A DNA stretch of 64,000 nucleotides from Cupriavidus numazuensis (GTDB lineage Bacteria; Pseudomonadota; Gammaproteobacteria; Burkholderiales; Burkholderiaceae): the NCBI RefSeq assembly GCF_905397435.1, contig NZ_CAJPVI010000012.1:1-64000 (forward strand). The letters are read 5' to 3'. The notes beneath the pieces were generated by a model. That model saw nothing but the letters and a program-made list of their open reading frames with translations, had not been told where the DNA came from and ran no database searches. Position numbers and translations under genes: made by a program. Each line of letters opens with the position of its first letter. Positions within the stretch are counted from its first letter, which is position 1. This document shows, in pieces, positions 1-8,745 of the stretch.

Positions 1-654
1 CCCCGGGATCGCCAGAATGGCCCGGCAGGAGCGGTCCTCCCGCCCCAGGGTTTCGATGTGCTGCTCCAGCCGGCCAATTACCTCATCGAGCTGTGCGAGG
101 CTCTGCAATTGTTCGCGCGCGCACATGAACAGCACTGGCGGCAGGCTCTGCTCGATTTCGTCCATCCGCTGCACGATCTCCTGCAGCCCCGCACGCATTC
201 CCGGCCGGATCGAGACGCCAAATTCGTAGAGCAACCCACGCAGTTGGTTGACCAGCATGGTGCGTATCTTGACGCGCAACTGACGCAGGGAGTGCAGCCC
301 GAGCATGCACTGCTGGGCCTCGGTCTTCGCGGCCACCACCGGCATGTCCGGCTGCTGTGCCGCCGTCCAGATCGCCTTCGCATCGGCCGCATCCGTCTTG
401 TTCCTCTGCACGAACGGACGCACATAGCTGGCATGCAGCAGCACCGCCTCATGCCCCAGCGCTCGCAACTGACGGGCCCACCAGTGTGCGCTGCCACACG
501 CCTCGAGCACCACGCGGCCCGGCTCACGCCTCGCCAGGAACTCGATCAGTTTCGGGCGACTGAAGCTCCGGTTGAAACTCTTCCCCGACGGCTCAACCCA
601 ATAGAGTTGGAAGACAGTCTTTGCAATGTCCAGGCCATAAGTCGTAGCATTCAT
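1..654 (-). CDS. IS110-family DEDD transposase, N-terminal 218 residues (runs off the window)
   Basis: The frame reads leftward from ATG at 652-654 and is still open at base 1, so the gene is cut by the window edge rather than broken. The product begins MNATTYGLDIAKTVFQLYWV and contains LDIAK near residue 8 (first acidic residue of the DEDD RuvC-like site), VLEACGSAHWW near residue 59, and NKTDAADAKAIW near residue 95, the classic DEDD_Tnp_IS110 N-terminal signatures. The region that follows (LRVKIRTMLVNQLRGLL) is typical of the family linker. The C-terminal Transposase_20 domain with its catalytic serine lies outside the window. Enzymes of this family move elements by a RuvC-Tnp recombinase mechanism, recently shown in some members to be guided by an element-encoded RNA. 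Family assignment is confident; activity cannot be judged. Confidence 0.9.
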   Translation of the reverse strand, partial: MNATTYGLDIAKTVFQLYWVEPSGKSFNRSFSRPKLIEFLARREPGRVVLEACGSAHWWARQLRALGHEAVLLHASYVRPFVQRNKTDAADAKAIWTAAQQPDMPVVAAKTEAQQCMLGLHSLRQLRVKIRTMLVNQLRGLLYEFGVSIRPGMRAGLQEIVQRMDEIEQSLPPVLFMCAREQLQSLAQLDEVIGRLEQHIETLGREDRSCRAILAIPG

Positions 655-661
655 CTCGGGT

Positions 662-726
662 CCCTCCATCCACGTGGTTGCAGACACTTCCACTTTGGCA
701 CATCGATGCCGTTTTGCGATGGAGGG
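662..726. repeat. 9-bp inverted repeat upstream of the IS110 transposase
   Basis: CCCTCCATC at 662-670 is perfectly complementary to GATGGAGGG at 718-726, with 47 bp between. The inner arm lies 7 bp upstream of the transposase start codon. It could be a subterminal repeat arm of the element or the closing stem of a structured RNA from the element's end. Confidence 0.5.
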
Positions 727-958
727 CCCGCCTACTCGCTCACGTTCCCCAGATCTACAACTGAATTGCCGGTGCCTTCTGCTTAGTGGGCCGGGGCGCG
801 TTCATTCCATCTTTTTGTCGCTCGGACAAAAAGTGACTCGCCGGCTACGCCGGCGAAACCGCAGCGCATGCCAAGAACGACACCCCCACAATACGTCGAA
901 GAATCATAAAAAAGGGCCAGTCCGAAAGACTGGCCCTTTGTGCATCCAGGATGCTTGC
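727..958. other. Intergenic DNA between the IS110 end and cphA; two hairpins, no gene
   Basis: No convincing coding frame. It contains the inverted repeats CTTTTTGTC/GACAAAAAG (811-819 / 825-833) and CGCCGGC/GCCGGCG (839-855). The cphA terminator at 903-940 is listed separately. The junction between mobile element and chromosome probably lies in 727-830. Confidence 0.5.
903..940 (-). terminator. Rho-independent terminator of the cphA operon
   Basis: Twelve-base perfect stem AAAGGGCCAGTC (911-922) / GACTGGCCCTTT (928-939) with a 5-nt loop. On the minus strand it is followed by a run of T residues (complement of 905-912). It lies 19 bp past the cphA stop. Confidence 0.9.
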
Positions 959-3529
959 TTAACCCTGCGCGACGCGACCGGCGATGTGCGCGAGCGCTTC
1001 GTCGACCTGGTCCACCAGGATCAGGCAGAGGTCGCCCGGCTGCAGGTGCGACAGCCCCGTGTCGATCGCCACGAACTCGCCGCGGATCTCTTCGACCGTG
1101 CTGGTGCGTGTGGCACCTTGCAGGCCTTCGCGCAGCAGCGCCAGCACCTCGCCATCGGCGCGGCCGCGCTGGCACTGGTCCTGGTACAGGATGACCTCGT
1201 CGAACACGCCGCCGAGGATCTGCGTCTGCTTGCGGATGTCCTCGTCGCGCCGGTCGCCTGCGCCACTGATCACCACCACGCGGCGCTTGGCCGGCATGGT
1301 CTGCACAGCGTTGCACAGCGCCTGGATGGCATCCGGGTTGTGGCCGTAGTCGGCGATCAGCGTCGCGCCGCGGTAGTCGAACACGTTAAAGCGGCCCGGA
1401 GCCGTCTGCGCGTCGTTGACGAAGGTGGCCAGGCCGCGGCGGATGATGGCCCAGTCGATGCCGAGCGCCCACGCCGCGCCGATCGACGACATGGCGTTCT
1501 CGACCTGGAAGCCGATCGTGCCATTGCGCGTGAGCGGGATCTCGGCCAGCGGGATGCGCATTTCGTTGTCGCCTTCCGACGCCACGATGTGATCGCCGTC
1601 GACGAACACCACGCGCTTGCCCTGGGCACGGTGCGTAGCCATGGCCGGCTGGCCCGGGTCGTGCGCGAAGAAGGTCACCAGGCCCGGGCAGGCATCAGCC
1701 ATGCGCACCACCATCGGATCCGCGGCGTTGAGCACGGCCATGCCGTGAGGCGCCACGTTCTGCACGATCACGCTCTTGAGCACGGCCAGGTCTTCCACCG
1801 TGCTGATGAAGGACAGGCCCAGGTGGTCGCCTTCACCGACGTTGGTGACCACGGCCACATCGCAGCGGTCGAAGGCCAGGCCCTCGCGCAGCAGGCCGCC
1901 GCGTGCGGTCTCGAATACGGCAGCATCCACGTCCGGGTGCAGCAGCACGTTGCGCGCGCTGCGCGGGCCGCTGCAGTCACCGGTGTCGATGCGTTCGCCA
2001 CGGATATACACGCCGTCGGTGCCGGTCATGCCCATGCGCAGGCCGCTCGTGGCCATGAGGTGCGTGATCAGGCGAACCGTGGTGGTCTTGCCATTGGTGC
2101 CCGATACCGCGACCACCGGAATGCGGCCATCGTCACCGTCGGAGAACATGGTCGACACGATCGCTTCGCCGACCGCGCGGCCCTTGCCGTACGACGGCTG
2201 CAGGTGCATACGCAGGCCCGGCGCGGCGTTGACTTCGACGATGCCGCCGGCCTGTTCCTCGAACGGCTTCAGCATGGTCTCGCACACGGCGTCCACGCCG
2301 GCGATGTCGAGGCCGACCATCTGTGCAGCGGCGACCGCGCGCGCGGCGATATCCGGGTGGACGTCGTCGGTCACGTCGGTGGCGCTGCCGCCGGTCGACA
2401 GGTTGGCGTTGTTGCGCAGGACCACGCGCGTGCCCTTCGGAGGCACGGACTCGGCGGTCAGGCCTTGCTTGGCCAGCGTGGCAAGCGCGATGTCGTCAAA
2501 ACGGATCTTGGTCAGCGAGGTCGCATGGCCTTCGCCACGGCGCGGGTCGCGGTTCACTTCCTCGACGAGCTGGCGGACGGTATGCGCGCCATCGCCGATC
2601 ACTTGCGGCGGATCGCGGCGCGCGGCGGCAACGAGGTGCTTGCCGACCACCAGCAGGCGGAAATCATGGCCCGGGATGTAGCGCTCGACGATCACGTCGG
2701 AGCTGATGTCGGACGCCACTTCGTACGCCGTCATCACTTCCTCGCGCGTGCGGATGCGCACCGCCACGCCCTTGCCCTGGTTGCCGTCGCGCGGCTTCAC
2801 GACCACGGGCGCGTCGATTTCCTGCGCGGCTTCCCAGGCTTGCTCGGCGCTGCGCACCGAACGGCCCAGCGGCACCGGTACGCCGGCCGCATGCAACAGG
2901 CTCTTGGTCAGTTCCTTGTCCTGCGCGATCGATTCGGCCACGGCGCTGGTCGCGCTGGTTTCGGCAGCCTGGATGCGGCGCTGCTTGCTGCCCCAGCCGA
3001 ACTGCACCATCGAACCCTGCGTCAGGCGGCGGTACGGAATGCCGCGTGCCACGGCCGCGTAGACGATCGAGCCCGTGCTGGGCCCGAGGCGCACGTCTTC
3101 GTCGAGTTCGCGCAGGCGGTGCAGCGCGTCGTCGAGGTCGAACGGGGCATCGTCGCGCGCGGCCAGGCACAGCGCCTGGGCCAGATCGAACGCCAGGCGG
3201 CCGACTTCTTCCTCGCTGTACTGCACGATCACCTGGTAGGTGCCCGGCTCGACGGTCTGCGCAGTGCGGCTGAACGTGACCGGGCAGCCGGCCGCGGCCT
3301 GCAGGCGCAGGGTAGCCGCTTCGAGCACGTGCGCGAGCGACAGCTCGCCGGCGTCCTCATCCGGATGCAGCGGGCCGATGTCGGGAAAGCGCGCGCGCAG
3401 GCGGTCTTCAAAGCCGGGCAGGGTGGCGACCATGTCCGACGGCTCGGGACAGGCCACGATCGCCTCGACGGCGGTGTGGCGGCACCACAGGTTCGGGCCG
3501 CGCAGGGCCCGGATGCGAGAGACTTCCAT
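959..3529 (-). CDS. cphA: Cyanophycin synthetase (CphA), 856 aa
   Basis: Makes cyanophycin (multi-L-arginyl-poly-L-aspartate) by ATP-dependent addition of Asp and Arg in the cytoplasm. The N-terminal domain opens with the family signature RALRGPNLW. An ATP-grasp region follows (KPRDGNQGKGVAVRI near residue 240), then a Mur-ligase-like domain with P-loop VSGTNGKTTTV near residue 472. The length of 856 aa fits full-length CphA, not the shorter cyanobacterial CphA2. It lies 30 bp downstream of a second synthetase in the same direction, so the two are probably co-transcribed and end at the terminator at 903-940. Which paralogue should be called CphA rather than CphA' is inferred from their order and from memory of Cupriavidus genomes. 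Confidence 0.93.
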   Translation of the reverse strand: MEVSRIRALRGPNLWCRHTAVEAIVACPEPSDMVATLPGFEDRLRARFPDIGPLHPDEDAGELSLAHVLEAATLRLQAAAGCPVTFSRTAQTVEPGTYQVIVQYSEEEVGRLAFDLAQALCLAARDDAPFDLDDALHRLRELDEDVRLGPSTGSIVYAAVARGIPYRRLTQGSMVQFGWGSKQRRIQAAETSATSAVAESIAQDKELTKSLLHAAGVPVPLGRSVRSAEQAWEAAQEIDAPVVVKPRDGNQGKGVAVRIRTREEVMTAYEVASDISSDVIVERYIPGHDFRLLVVGKHLVAAARRDPPQVIGDGAHTVRQLVEEVNRDPRRGEGHATSLTKIRFDDIALATLAKQGLTAESVPPKGTRVVLRNNANLSTGGSATDVTDDVHPDIAARAVAAAQMVGLDIAGVDAVCETMLKPFEEQAGGIVEVNAAPGLRMHLQPSYGKGRAVGEAIVSTMFSDGDDGRIPVVAVSGTNGKTTTVRLITHLMATSGLRMGMTGTDGVYIRGERIDTGDCSGPRSARNVLLHPDVDAAVFETARGGLLREGLAFDRCDVAVVTNVGEGDHLGLSFISTVEDLAVLKSVIVQNVAPHGMAVLNAADPMVVRMADACPGLVTFFAHDPGQPAMATHRAQGKRVVFVDGDHIVASEGDNEMRIPLAEIPLTRNGTIGFQVENAMSSIGAAWALGIDWAIIRRGLATFVNDAQTAPGRFNVFDYRGATLIADYGHNPDAIQALCNAVQTMPAKRRVVVISGAGDRRDEDIRKQTQILGGVFDEVILYQDQCQRGRADGEVLALLREGLQGATRTSTVEEIRGEFVAIDTGLSHLQPGDLCLILVDQVDEALAHIAGRVAQG

Positions 3530-3559
3530 AGATTCTGGTATCCGTTCTTCTTCGGGCCG

Positions 3560-6196
3560 TCAGGCGCGGCGCGGGGGCTGGCCCATCCACTGGTGCACGC
3601 GGTCGACGGTGGCAGCGGTAGCGCCTTCGTCGCTCTGCAGGACCAGCAGGTCGCCGGCCACCAGCTGGCCGAGCGCGGTTTCAATGGCGTCCTGGCGCGA
3701 GCCTTCGTCGATGATCTTGGTGACGCGGCGGCCTTCGTACAGCCCCTGCTTGAGCAGGGCGCGCGCCTCGGCATCAGGCAGCGCGCGCTTGACGCTGCGG
3801 TCCTCGCACAGGAACACGCGGTCGAACGTGGCGCCAATGACCTTGCCCTGGCGGACCATGTCTTCGTCGCGGCGTTGCACACCGGCACCGTAGACGATCA
3901 TGCGGCGCTCCGCAGGGAAGCGGTCCAGCGCGGTGGCGAGCGCCTCAAGCGCCGGTGCGTTGTGCGCGTCGTCCACGATCACCGTGGCGCCATTGCGCTC
4001 GAACAGCGTGAAGCGGCCCGGCACATCGACCTGGCCGACGTCGAACGTCACGATGCCGGCGCGGATCAGGTCATTGGAGATGCCCAGCGCCCAGCCTGTC
4101 GCCACAGCCGCCAGCACGTTCTCGACCTGGAAGGACACGCGGCCGGCATAGGTCACCGGAATTGCGGCGACATCGGTCAGCGGCGTTTCACTGTTGCCGG
4201 TGGCCAGCACGACCTTGCCGTCGCGCACGAACACCGCGCGCTTGCCCTTGGCGCGATGCGCGACGATCGCCGGCAGCTCGGCAGACAGGCCGAAGAAGAT
4301 CACGTCGCCGTCCGACAGCTCGGCCATCTCGACCACGCGCTCGTCGCGCGCGTTGAGCACCGCGGCGCCGTTCTTGAGGACCACGTCGATCTGCGTGCGC
4401 AGCACGTTGAACATGCGGTCTTCGTCTTCGACGTAGTAGTCGCCCATATGGTCGGGCGTGTCGAAGTTGGTGACCACGCCGACCTGGCAGCGGTCATAGA
4501 CGAGACCTTCGGACAGGATCGCGCCACTGTCGTTCTCGAACACGGCGGCTTCGACCGCGCGGTTCATCAGGATGCGGTGGCCGGCGTCCCAGTTGCCGCG
4601 GTCGCCGCCCTGGACCAGGCGACGGTCCAGGAACAGGCCGTCGCTGCACGCGAGGCCGGTGTGCTTGCCCGACAGTTGCAGCAGGCGCGCGACCAGCTTG
4701 GCCACAACCGTCTTGCCGTTGGTGCCGGTAATGCCAACCACCGGGATGCGGCCGGGATACGTGTCGTCGGCCTCGGGGAACAGGTGATCGACGATGGCGC
4801 GGCCCACCGGGCGCGGCGTGCCTTCTGCCGGCTTGAGGTGCATGAGCAGGCCGGGGCCCGCGTTGACTTCGACGATGGCGCCGCGCTGTTCGGCCAGCGG
4901 TCGCGAAATGTCTTCGGCCACCAGATCGACGCCCGCGATGTCCAGGCCGACCACGCGCGCAGCCAGCGCGGCATTCGCTGCCACGCTCGGGTGCACGCGG
5001 TCGGTCACGTCGAACGCCACGTTGCCGGTGCGCTGGATCAGCACGGTCTTGCCTGCGGGCGGCACCGACTCGCCATCCATGTTCTGGCGCTTCAGCTCCA
5101 GACGGGCGGCAGAGTCAAGGCGCACGCGGTTCAGCGGATGGTCTTCGGTGCTGCCACGGCGTGGGTCCGAGTTGATCTGCAGTTCGATCAGTTGCTCGAT
5201 GGTCGACTTGCCGTCGCCCACTACGCTGGCCGTTTCGCCCATCGCAGCGGCGACCAGGCGGCCACCCACCACCAGCAGGCGGTGTTCGTTGCCGGGTACG
5301 AAGCGCTCGACGATCACGCCGTTGCCTTCCTCGATGGCAACGGCGTAGGCGGTCTCGACTTCCTCGCGCGTCACCAGGTTGGTGAAGACACCGCGGCCAT
5401 GGTTGCCGTCGTACGGCTTGACCACCACCGGCACGCCGATGTCCTCGGCGGCTTCCCACGCGTCTTCGGGCGACTCGACCATGCGGCCTTCCGGCACCGG
5501 CACGCCGCACGATTCCAGCAGGCTCTTGGTCAGGTCCTTGTCGCGCGAGATGCTTTCGGCGATGGCGCTGGTACGGTCGGTCTCGGCCGTCCAGATGCGG
5601 CGCGAACGCGCGCCGTAGCCAAGCTGCACGAGGTTGCCGTCGGACAGGCGGATCGACGGGATGTCGCGGTCGTCCGCGGCATCGACGATGCAGGCCGTGC
5701 TCGGACCGAGGCAGTGCTCGTCGACCAGGCGGCGCAGGTTGTCCACAGCGGCGGGCACGTCGAACGGACGGTCCTCGATCGCGGCCATGACCAGGTCGCG
5801 CGCCGCGAACAGCGCGGCGCGCGTGACTTCCTCATGCCAGGCGCGCACGATCACCTTGTAGACGCCGCGGATCGGCGTCTCGCGCGCCTTGCCGAAGCCG
5901 CCGGGCATGCCAGCCAGGTTCTGCAGCTCAAGCGTCACGTGCTCCAGGATATGGCCCGGCCACGTGCCTTCCTTGAGGCGCTGCAGGAAGCCGCCGCGCT
6001 CGCCGATGCTGCAGCGATGCTCGATCAGCGAGGGCAGCCACGTCGACAGCCGTTCATAGAACCCCGGAATCGTGTTGGAGGGAAAATCCTCCAGCTCCCC
6101 GATATCGACCCACGCCTCCAGCACGGGCCGATATGTCCACATATTCGGGCCGCGCAGCGACATGACATCGAAAATCTCAATGTCCTTCTTTTTCAT
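3560..6196 (-). CDS. cphA': Second cyanophycin synthetase (CphA'), 878 aa
   Basis: Paralogue of the downstream synthetase with the same three-part layout: N-terminal signature VMSLRGPNMW, ATP-grasp with KPYDGNHGRGVF near residue 245, and a Mur-ligase domain with P-loop GITGTNGKTVVAKL near residue 490. All nucleotide-binding motifs are present, so both proteins look catalytically competent. The start chosen is ATG at 6194-6196 (MKKKDIEIF); six further in-frame codons reach a TTG at 6214, which is less likely. It is first in the cphA'-cphA operon and divergent from the ABC transporter gene at 6439. Tandem full-length synthetases are known in Cupriavidus and some other betaproteobacteria; the division of labour between them is not visible here. 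Confidence 0.92.
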   Translation of the reverse strand: MKKKDIEIFDVMSLRGPNMWTYRPVLEAWVDIGELEDFPSNTIPGFYERLSTWLPSLIEHRCSIGERGGFLQRLKEGTWPGHILEHVTLELQNLAGMPGGFGKARETPIRGVYKVIVRAWHEEVTRAALFAARDLVMAAIEDRPFDVPAAVDNLRRLVDEHCLGPSTACIVDAADDRDIPSIRLSDGNLVQLGYGARSRRIWTAETDRTSAIAESISRDKDLTKSLLESCGVPVPEGRMVESPEDAWEAAEDIGVPVVVKPYDGNHGRGVFTNLVTREEVETAYAVAIEEGNGVIVERFVPGNEHRLLVVGGRLVAAAMGETASVVGDGKSTIEQLIELQINSDPRRGSTEDHPLNRVRLDSAARLELKRQNMDGESVPPAGKTVLIQRTGNVAFDVTDRVHPSVAANAALAARVVGLDIAGVDLVAEDISRPLAEQRGAIVEVNAGPGLLMHLKPAEGTPRPVGRAIVDHLFPEADDTYPGRIPVVGITGTNGKTVVAKLVARLLQLSGKHTGLACSDGLFLDRRLVQGGDRGNWDAGHRILMNRAVEAAVFENDSGAILSEGLVYDRCQVGVVTNFDTPDHMGDYYVEDEDRMFNVLRTQIDVVLKNGAAVLNARDERVVEMAELSDGDVIFFGLSAELPAIVAHRAKGKRAVFVRDGKVVLATGNSETPLTDVAAIPVTYAGRVSFQVENVLAAVATGWALGISNDLIRAGIVTFDVGQVDVPGRFTLFERNGATVIVDDAHNAPALEALATALDRFPAERRMIVYGAGVQRRDEDMVRQGKVIGATFDRVFLCEDRSVKRALPDAEARALLKQGLYEGRRVTKIIDEGSRQDAIETALGQLVAGDLLVLQSDEGATAATVDRVHQWMGQPPRRA

Positions 6197-6438
6197 TGAT
6201 TTAGCTTGAGGCAATGGGCGGGACCGCCCGAGAAATGGAAGCCTAACCTTTCAATAACGTTACAGCATACGTCAGGTTGACTTCTTTAGCTGACATCCGA
6301 TTGTGCAATGCATCAGGAGCACCCGCTGGTTGGCGTTATGTATACTTGCGGGCAAAATCGCCGGCCGCCAGAGTGCGGCCATTCTAAATTGTTTCAAGTT
6401 ATGTCCGTTTCCGCTGGACGCTGCAAGGCGCGCCGACA

Positions 6439-8745
6439 ATGACCCAGTCTTCCCTGCCTGTCTCTCAAAGCCTCGCCCCGGAGGAGCCGTGGCGTGCCGA
6501 AGCCGGCGCGACGCTTCGTCCCGGCGAGACCGTTCTGGCTGGACTGGAACTCGACCTCGACGCGAGGCTGCATTTTACCCAAGGGTGGCTGGTTGTGACG
6601 GACCAGCGGCTTCTGGCCCGCGCTCCCGGTGAAAAAAGTGTGCGGGAATGGGCCATCGAGCCGGGCCTGCGCCTGGCCCATACCGACCACGCCGGCGTCG
6701 GCACCCTGGAACTCTGCGATACCGGGGGCCGGCTCGCCAGCTGGCGCTACACGCTTGGTTACAATCCCGCCGCGCTGCGGCTGGTGGATCAGTTCGAAGC
6801 ACGCCGCGATAGGGCTGTTTCCGCCGCCCCGCAGGACGATGGCGAAGTGCTGTGCCCCACGTGCAAGGCACCCCTGCCACCGGGCGAGGAAGAATGCCCG
6901 CAGTGCAGCCGCGAGCTGGAAACCCCGTCGTCGACATGGGCACTGCTGCGCCTGTGGCGTTTTGCGCGCCCGTACCGCTGGGAATTGCTCACCGGCTTCA
7001 TGCTGACGCTGCTGTCCACCGCGGCCACGCTGGTGCCGCCGTACCTGACCATGCCGCTGATGGACAAGGTGCTGATCCCGTTCCAGAACGGGGTGCCGAT
7101 CAACTACGACCTCGTACGCGTGTACCTGGCAGGGCTGCTCGGCGCGGCGCTGGTGGCATGGAGCCTGGGCTGGGCGCGCACTTACCTGCTGGCGCGCGTG
7201 TCGGAACGCATCGGCGCGGACCTGCGCACCACCACCTACGAACATCTGCTGAAGCTGTCGCTCGAGTATTTCGGCGGCAAGCGTACGGGCGACCTGATGG
7301 CGCGCATCGGCTCGGAAAGCGACCGCATCTGCGTCTTCCTGTCGCTGCACCTGCTCGACTTCGCGACCGACGTGCTGATGATCGTGATGACGGCGGTGAT
7401 CCTGGTGTCGATCAACCCGTGGCTCGCGCTCGTGACGCTGGTGCCGCTGCCGTTCATCGCCTGGATGATCCACCTCGTGCGCGACAGGCTGCGCCATGGC
7501 TTCGAGAAGATCGACCGGATCTGGTCGGAGATCACCAATGTGCTGGCCGACACGATTCCTGGCATCCGCGTGGTCAAGGCATTCGCGCAGGAAAAGCGTG
7601 AGGTCGCCCGGTTCCGCGAAGCCAACAAGCACAACCTCGCCATTAACGATCGCGTGAACGCGGTATGGTCGCTGTTCACGCCGACCGTCACGCTGCTCAC
7701 GGAAATCGGCCTGCTGGTGGTGTGGGTGTTCGGCATCTGGCAGGTGTCGCACAGCGCCATTACGGTCGGTGTGCTGGTGGCCTTCCTCACGTACATCAGC
7801 CGCTTCTACACGCGGCTCGACTCGATGAGCCGGATTGTCTCGGTCACGCAGAAGGCTGCGGCGGGCGCGAAGCGCATCTTCGATATTCTCGACCATGTTT
7901 CGAGCGTGCCCGAGCCCGTGCGCCCGGCAAAGCTGGACAAGGTAGAGGGCGCCATCGAGATGCGCGACCTCGGCTTCCGCTACGGCAACCGCGCGGTGAT
8001 CCGAGGGCTGGATCTGTCGATCGCGCCGGGCGAGATGATCGGCCTGGTCGGCCACAGCGGCTCGGGCAAGAGTACGCTGGTCAACCTGATCTGCCGCTTC
8101 TATGACGTGTCCGAAGGTGCGATCCGCGTCGATGGCATCGACATCCGCTCGCTGCCGGTGTCGGAATACCGTCGCCATATCGGCCTGGTGCTGCAGGAGC
8201 CGTTCCTGTTCTTCGGCACGATCGCCGAGAACATTGCTTACGGCAAGCCCGATGCGACGCGCGAGGAAATCGTCGCGGCAGCGCGCGCCGCGCACGCGCA
8301 CGAATTTATCCTGCGCCTGCCGCACGGCTATGACTCGCTCGTCGGCGAACGCGGGCAAGCGCTGTCCGGCGGCGAGCGCCAGCGTATTTCGATCGCGCGC
8401 GCGCTGCTGATCAATCCGCGCATCCTGATCATGGACGAGGCCACGTCATCGGTGGATACGCAGACCGAGAAGGAAATCCAGAAGGCGCTCGACAACCTTG
8501 TGCAGGGACGGACCACCATCGCGATCGCGCACCGGCTTTCGACGCTGCGCAAGGCCGATCGCCTCGTGGTGATGGACCGCGGCAAGATCGTCGAAGTTGG
8601 CGGCCACGACGAACTGCTCGCGAAAGAGGGCGCCTACTACAAGCTGTACCAGGCGCAAGCGCGCAATGTCGATACCGAGGACGACGACACCGAGAGCGAA
8701 AGCCAGGTGCTTGCGAGGGAAGCGGAGGCTGCCAATGCTCAATGA
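6439..8745 (+). CDS. Cyanophycin-associated ABC exporter with N-terminal zinc ribbon, 768 aa
   Basis: Fused (half-transporter) ABC exporter, presumably working as a homodimer in the inner membrane. Residues 1-130 form a soluble domain with a stretch, LVVTDQRLLAR (51-61), that resembles bacterial PH-like domains. A zinc ribbon follows (CPTC at 139-142, CPQC at 153-156). The type-I exporter membrane domain spans about 170-470, and the ATPase domain has Walker A GHSGSGKSTL near 537, signature LSGGERQRISIA, Walker B ILIMDEATSSVD and the H-loop IAHRLSTL. The gene is divergent from cphA' across 242 bp and overlaps the DUF1854 gene by 11 bp. From memory, this exporter type is annotated as associated with cyanophycin metabolism. 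The substrate is unknown; exporting or recycling a dipeptide, amino acid or envelope molecule are guesses. Confidence 0.9.
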   Translation: MTQSSLPVSQSLAPEEPWRAEAGATLRPGETVLAGLELDLDARLHFTQGWLVVTDQRLLARAPGEKSVREWAIEPGLRLAHTDHAGVGTLELCDTGGRLASWRYTLGYNPAALRLVDQFEARRDRAVSAAPQDDGEVLCPTCKAPLPPGEEECPQCSRELETPSSTWALLRLWRFARPYRWELLTGFMLTLLSTAATLVPPYLTMPLMDKVLIPFQNGVPINYDLVRVYLAGLLGAALVAWSLGWARTYLLARVSERIGADLRTTTYEHLLKLSLEYFGGKRTGDLMARIGSESDRICVFLSLHLLDFATDVLMIVMTAVILVSINPWLALVTLVPLPFIAWMIHLVRDRLRHGFEKIDRIWSEITNVLADTIPGIRVVKAFAQEKREVARFREANKHNLAINDRVNAVWSLFTPTVTLLTEIGLLVVWVFGIWQVSHSAITVGVLVAFLTYISRFYTRLDSMSRIVSVTQKAAAGAKRIFDILDHVSSVPEPVRPAKLDKVEGAIEMRDLGFRYGNRAVIRGLDLSIAPGEMIGLVGHSGSGKSTLVNLICRFYDVSEGAIRVDGIDIRSLPVSEYRRHIGLVLQEPFLFFGTIAENIAYGKPDATREEIVAAARAAHAHEFILRLPHGYDSLVGERGQALSGGERQRISIARALLINPRILIMDEATSSVDTQTEKEIQKALDNLVQGRTTIAIAHRLSTLRKADRLVVMDRGKIVEVGGHDELLAKEGAYYKLYQAQARNVDTEDDDTESESQVLAREAEAANAQ

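Larger units (their letters stand above)
1..726 (-). mobile_element. IS110-family insertion sequence, partial (5' end of element only)
   Basis: The left edge of the window cuts an IS110-family element. What is visible is the transposase start and about 70 bp of upstream non-coding DNA with a 9-bp inverted repeat (662-670 and 718-726). The outer boundary is uncertain because IS110-family elements generally lack ordinary terminal inverted repeats and target duplications; 726 is a guess based on the repeat arm. The transposase resembles the IS1111 subgroup by eye, but the subgroup cannot be fixed without the missing C-terminal half. Confidence 0.6.

Noticed and set aside
674..6199. A plus-strand open frame of about 1,841 codons opposite cphA and cphA'
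   Set aside because: Caused by high-GC third-position bias on the opposite strand; no recognisable domain, and the minus-strand synthetases are certain.
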